Virus record (IMG/VR): IMGVR_UViG_3300029827_000004
Span: 23,951 to 46,540 of that record
Strand: one strand, 5' to 3'
DNA length: 22,590 nt
From: a virus
Shown in pieces: positions 20,401-22,590 of this stretch; position 1 is the stretch's first letter; each line of letters begins with the position of its first letter. Made by a program: the position numbers and the translations under genes. The notes under the pieces were generated by a model. The model was given only the letters and a program-made list of their open reading frames with translations, was not told the origin of the DNA and did not search any database.

Positions 20401-20581
20401 TAATTTCACCTTCTTCATTATAATTTATATATCTTTCATTATATTTATACTTCCTTATATTTTTTATTTCTTTACCTTTAGTTTTATAAAGTTTTTCAAT
20501 AGCTTTATCATTTGTACTATCAATAAAAAATATCTTATTACCAGTGACAAAAGCGTATAAAGCTTTTATTGTTTTTTTCAT
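20393..20581 (-). CDS. Small protein of unknown function in the minus-strand operon
   Basis: 62 residues. The start overlaps the stop of the RHH gene (ATGA). AAGGAATG gives the ribosome site. N-terminal half beta-like (IKALYAFVTGNKIFFIDST), C-terminal half basic and helical, ending in an acidic tail. Not recognised. Coupled to both neighbours by overlaps, so the three products probably act together. Confidence 0.7.
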   Translation of the reverse strand: MKKTIKALYAFVTGNKIFFIDSTNDKAIEKLYKTKGKEIKNIRKYKYNERYINYNEEGEINE

Positions 20582-20724
20582 TCCTTAACACCTTCCTTGC
20601 TTAAACTACTTAATAAATGTCTATAAGCTTCTGCCTTAGTAGTTAAATTATTTTTCTTTTGATATTCAATAATATTATCTTGTTGATCTTTAGTAATTCT
20701 TATCAACTCTTTTATAAGTTTCAT
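20578..20724 (-). CDS. Ribbon-helix-helix regulator of the minus-strand operon
   Basis: 48 residues; the ATG at 20724 has GGGGAG 10 nt upstream. MKLIKELIRITKDQQDNIIE starts with the beta strand (LIRITKDQ) and helix A, then LTTKAEAYRHLLSSL gives helix B, as in CopG/Arc-type repressors. The promoter just upstream carries direct repeats, the usual layout for an autorepressor. Confidence 0.75.
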   Translation of the reverse strand: MKLIKELIRITKDQQDNIIEYQKKNNLTTKAEAYRHLLSSLSKEGVKE

Positions 20725-20818
20725 AACCAATACACTCCCCTTCTTCATAATAATTATTAACTTTTTATATATCCTGTCTTAGCTTCCTTCTTTTCTTTAA
20801 CTTTATAGTATAACTAAT

Positions 20819-20869
20819 GTATATCTAAAATATATCTAAAATATATCATATATATAGGTCCTATGTCAA
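20819..20869 (-). promoter_or_regulatory. Minus-strand promoter with direct-repeat operator
   Basis: On the minus strand: TTGACA (20869-20864), 18-nt spacer, TATATT (20845-20840). Downstream, the plus-strand sequence TATATCTAAAA is repeated two to three times at 10-bp spacing (about 20819-20848), overlapping the -10. This is a likely site for the RHH protein. Confidence 0.75.
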
Positions 20870-20880
20870 CTTAAAAACAA

Positions 20881-20976
20881 TTGCTAGGTTTAAAAATCCT
20901 TGCTAGAATATTGAAATTGCATCTAGCAAAGCTTTTTATTCTTTGCTAGGTTTAATATTGCAATGAAATCTAGCAA
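20881..20976. repeat. TTGCTAG repeat cluster
   Basis: Five copies of TTGCTAG or its complement: 20881, 20900, 20923 (inverted), 20943, 20970 (inverted). They make two similar units of about 30 bp, each with TTGCTAG, ATATTG, ATCTAGCAA. The cluster lies between the minus-strand promoter and the HNH promoter. Regulatory, partition or origin function is possible; nothing decides it. Confidence 0.6.
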
Positions 20977-21008
20977 AAACATCAATTTACATTATTTTTA
21001 CAAAATAC

Positions 21009-21037
21009 TTGACATACTGTAATTATTGTAATAATAT
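21009..21037 (+). promoter_or_regulatory. Promoter of the HNH gene with shared operator motif
   Basis: TTGACA (21009-21014), 17-nt spacer starting TACTGTAATTATTG, TAATAT (21032-21037). ACATACTGTAA is the shared motif. Confidence 0.75.
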
Positions 21038-21072
21038 TATATTACTAACAATACAAAGGAGAGAATAAAAAG

Positions 21073-21618
21073 ATGAAAGAGACAATTAAATTTTATTATC
21101 AATTTATACCACCATGTAATTGGTATAATAATTGCAGAATGATATTAAAAGATAACTCATGGAATGAAATTAGAAAAAAAGTAATACAAGAACATGATAA
21201 TAAATGTTATTGGTGTAATGAAAAAATGAAAGGATTACACTGTCATGAAGTATTTGTATTTGAAAATAATATACAAGTATTAAAAGAATTTATACCATTA
21301 TGTCCTACATGTCATGAGGCTACACATATACGGCACACAGTTTTTAAATATACAGATATACCAGATTATATTGAAAAGCATATAAGAAAGATTACAAATA
21401 AATCATGTAAAAGAGATATTAAAAATTTTATAAAAGATGTAAGAAAAGATTTTAAAAAGTATATGTTAGATTTATCTTATGTAGTTAAATATGCTAAAGA
21501 AAAAAATATACCTTTAGAATCTAATTTTAAAAAATTAGATGAATATAATATAAAAGACTATATAAAATTAAAACCATATAAAAATATGAAACTATTTAAT
21601 TTTAGTAATTCTTATTAA
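21073..21618 (+). CDS. HNH-type endonuclease-like protein
   Basis: 181 residues, AAAGGAGAG upstream. The N-terminal half has the zinc-HNH layout: CYWC (Cys45, Cys48), the core LHCHEVF (His56, His58) and PLCPTCHEATH (Cys77, Cys80, His81, His85). The two CxxC pairs should bind the structural zinc and the His residues the catalytic metal. The C-terminal half is helical and basic. Such proteins are homing or packaging-linked nucleases, or restriction-like. The same leader (AAAGGAGAGAATAAAAAG) precedes the gene at 22280, suggesting a copied control region. Whether it cuts DNA or RNA is unknown. Confidence 0.75.
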   Translation: MKETIKFYYQFIPPCNWYNNCRMILKDNSWNEIRKKVIQEHDNKCYWCNEKMKGLHCHEVFVFENNIQVLKEFIPLCPTCHEATHIRHTVFKYTDIPDYIEKHIRKITNKSCKRDIKNFIKDVRKDFKKYMLDLSYVVKYAKEKNIPLESNFKKLDEYNIKDYIKLKPYKNMKLFNFSNSY

Positions 21619-21660
21619 AATAAAGAAAAGAATAATGAAAAACAATAAAGGAGTGATAGT

Positions 21661-21897
21661 ATGGCATATAGAGAAATGACATTACAAGAAAAAATAGAAG
21701 AGTTAAATGAAAGTTTTACAAATAAATCTCCTGATGAAGATCAGATTCAAAAGATTGAAAATATCAGGAAAAGTTATAAAAAAACTGGTGAAGCTATTTT
21801 AAAAAATTGCCCAGCTTCACGCAATTTATCTATTGCTATAACAGCTTTAGAAGAAAGTCTTCATAGGGCAATAAAAAGTATAACATTAAAAAAATAG
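21661..21897 (+). CDS. Acb2/Tad1-hairpin-like protein, candidate cyclic-nucleotide sponge
   Basis: 78 residues with AAGGAGTG upstream. Two helices dominate: DEDQIQKIENIRKSYKKTGEAI, then CPASRNLSIAITALEESLHRAI. The pattern QIxKxExIRxxxKxxxxxIxxNCPxSRxxSxAxTxLEExxxxAxxxI matches, from memory, small phage proteins grouped with the Acb2/Tad1 hairpin domain. Characterised members bind cyclic oligonucleotide signals and so blunt CBASS or Thoeris defence. Only the general pattern is visible here, so ligand and activity are unproven. Confidence 0.65.
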   Translation: MAYREMTLQEKIEELNESFTNKSPDEDQIQKIENIRKSYKKTGEAILKNCPASRNLSIAITALEESLHRAIKSITLKK

Positions 21898-21908
21898 AAA
21901 GGAAAAAT

Positions 21909-22106
21909 ATTATAGGTTGGTGTGCAATTGATTTTTGTAATGATGTGTGGAGTTTATTTAAAAAGTATGCACTTAAAAATCAACAAGAAACAATAGCTAA
22001 AAAGCTAATTGAACTATTTCAAGAATATGATATGGACGATATGTGTGGAGATTCAGAAGTAGAAATTGATGCAAGTATTAAATATGATGATGATGAAGAT
22101 GAATAA
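21909..22106 (+). CDS. Small phage protein with a non-standard start codon
   Basis: 65 residues if started at ATT 21909, or 64 from ATA 21912; AAAGGA lies 5-8 nt upstream. No ATG, GTG or TTG is available at the N-terminus. Sequence GWCAIDFCNDVWSLFKKY then AKKLIELFQEYDMDDMCGDS with a very acidic tail. It resembles small phage proteins that start M-GWD..DFC..VW and continue ..ARKLIELFE..D.D, which supports the frame. Function unknown. Follows the Acb2-like gene at once. Confidence 0.6.
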   Translation: MIGWCAIDFCNDVWSLFKKYALKNQQETIAKKLIELFQEYDMDDMCGDSEVEIDASIKYDDDEDE

Positions 22107-22230
22107 TATAACTAAAGAAACAATATTAACTTTTGTAATTGTTGCATTATCTGCAACAATTACTTTTATATCTCCATATAAAACTTATATTCCTTTTTAC
22201 ATAATTATTTACATAATGAACATTATGTAA
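22099..22230 (+). CDS. Possible one-helix membrane peptide
   Basis: 43 residues from an ATG that overlaps the previous stop by 8 nt. The sequence is hydrophobic (ILTFVIVALSATITFISPYK, then FYIIIYIM). No clear ribosome site, and its coding sequence holds a perfect terminator-like hairpin and ends in the next operator, so it may not be real. Confidence 0.3.
   Translation: MNNITKETILTFVIVALSATITFISPYKTYIPFYIIIYIMNIM
22135..22167 (+). terminator. Terminator-like hairpin
   Basis: Perfect 12-bp stem GTAATTGTTGCA/TGCAACAATTAC (22135-22146 with 22152-22163), 5-nt loop, TTTT. Confidence 0.6.
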
Positions 22231-22240
22231 ATGGTATAAT
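22209..22240 (+). promoter_or_regulatory. Palindromic operator and extended -10 promoter
   Basis: TTACATAATG-AA-CATTATGTAA (22209-22230) is the most perfect copy of the window-wide dyad. It sits 2-4 nt upstream of TGG-TATAAT (22232-22240), an extended -10 that may need no good -35. Confidence 0.75.
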
Positions 22241-22279
22241 ACGATTACCTTATTAAAATATAAAGGAGAGAATAAAAAG

Positions 22280-22590
22280 ATGAATGAGACAATGAAGAAG
22301 ATAATGAAATCATTGGAAAAAATGACACTTGAGCAACAAAGGGATGAGTTGTTCAGGTTAGAACATAAGAATAAAGTAAATTGTGTAATATGCTTAGAAG
22401 TATTGAATAATGGAAAAATAAAAACATATGAGATAGCAGAACAACCTTGGGTTGAATATGATATGTGGAACGATATAAATGATGAAGTTAAGAAATTAAA
22501 AAAATCAGGAATTGATATAACTAATAGCAAGGTAATATTATTATATTCATGTTCAGTGACTGAGGATTTTGATTATTACTTAGATTTAAT
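22280..22590 (+). CDS. Protein of unknown function (3' partial)
   Basis: ATG 22280 follows AAAGGAGAG; the frame stays open to the right edge (103 codons seen). Not recognised. Helical N-terminus (MKKIMKSLEKMTLEQQRDEL), one CVIC pair, and beta-like segments (KVILLYSCSV). Shares its leader and first residues (MNETMKK against MKETIKF) with the HNH gene. Confidence 0.7.
   Translation, partial: MNETMKKIMKSLEKMTLEQQRDELFRLEHKNKVNCVICLEVLNNGKIKTYEIAEQPWVEYDMWNDINDEVKKLKKSGIDITNSKVILLYSCSVTEDFDYYLDL

Overview
The window looks like part of a phage, or of a prophage that may be kept as a plasmid, from a very AT-rich low-GC Firmicute, most likely a Clostridium-type host. The reasons are the base composition, strong GGAGG-type ribosome sites, a tail-fibre-like C-terminus followed by a lysis cassette (amidase, phi-LC3-type holin), a P4-type primase-helicase, a Rha-type regulator and long runs of overlapping small phage genes. 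Genus and the plasmid state are inferences.

Layout. 1-1462: end of a structural gene, then a lysin gene broken by a frameshift. 1459-2219: a non-coding transcription unit with its own promoter and terminator, holding a tRNA-Thr and about 550 nt of repeated, hairpin-rich RNA. 2283-3005: holin and a small helical protein. 3148-4557: one transcription unit with a conserved protein of unknown function followed 10 nt later by a tRNA cluster. 4780-6470: a three-repeat HTH protein and an unknown gene. 6486-9884: an iteron-rich possible origin, a ribbon-helix-helix protein, an AbrB-like protein and the primase-helicase. 9972-12250: small phage genes and a Rha-type regulator. 12266-16523: a tightly overlapping operon of small genes that includes a HAD phosphatase and ends in an RNA ligase. 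16555-18790: methyltransferases and Zn-finger proteins. 18877-20869, minus strand: RHH regulator, small protein and a membrane protein with 22 FKD repeats. 21009 to the end: HNH protein, an Acb2/Tad1-hairpin-like protein and small genes.

The standout feature is at 4102-4465. Two tRNA genes in a row are written inside out. The 3' half (anticodon 3' strand, T-arm, acceptor 3' strand) comes first, then a linker, then the 5' half (acceptor 5' strand, D-arm, anticodon 5' strand). The acceptor strands pair perfectly over 7 bp in both. The flanking sequences, which adjoin the anticodon loop in the folded RNA, pair with each other into an extra helix. The reconstructed tRNAs have canonical D- and T-loops and loops reading UAA (Leu-like) and UUU (Lys-like). 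They sit beside a conventional tRNA with an 8-nt anticodon loop. A RLIG1-type RNA ligase is encoded 11.5 kb away in the same window and could seal the anticodon-loop break. The upstream protein at 3280-4017 is a co-transcribed candidate partner. I know circularly permuted tRNA genes only from some algae and archaea; a phage or bacterial version with a ligase would be new to me. The structural part is read directly from sequence; the processing pathway is inference.

Many promoters share a TTGACA element overlapping an ACATaaTGTAA-like dyad, which points to one regulator controlling most units.
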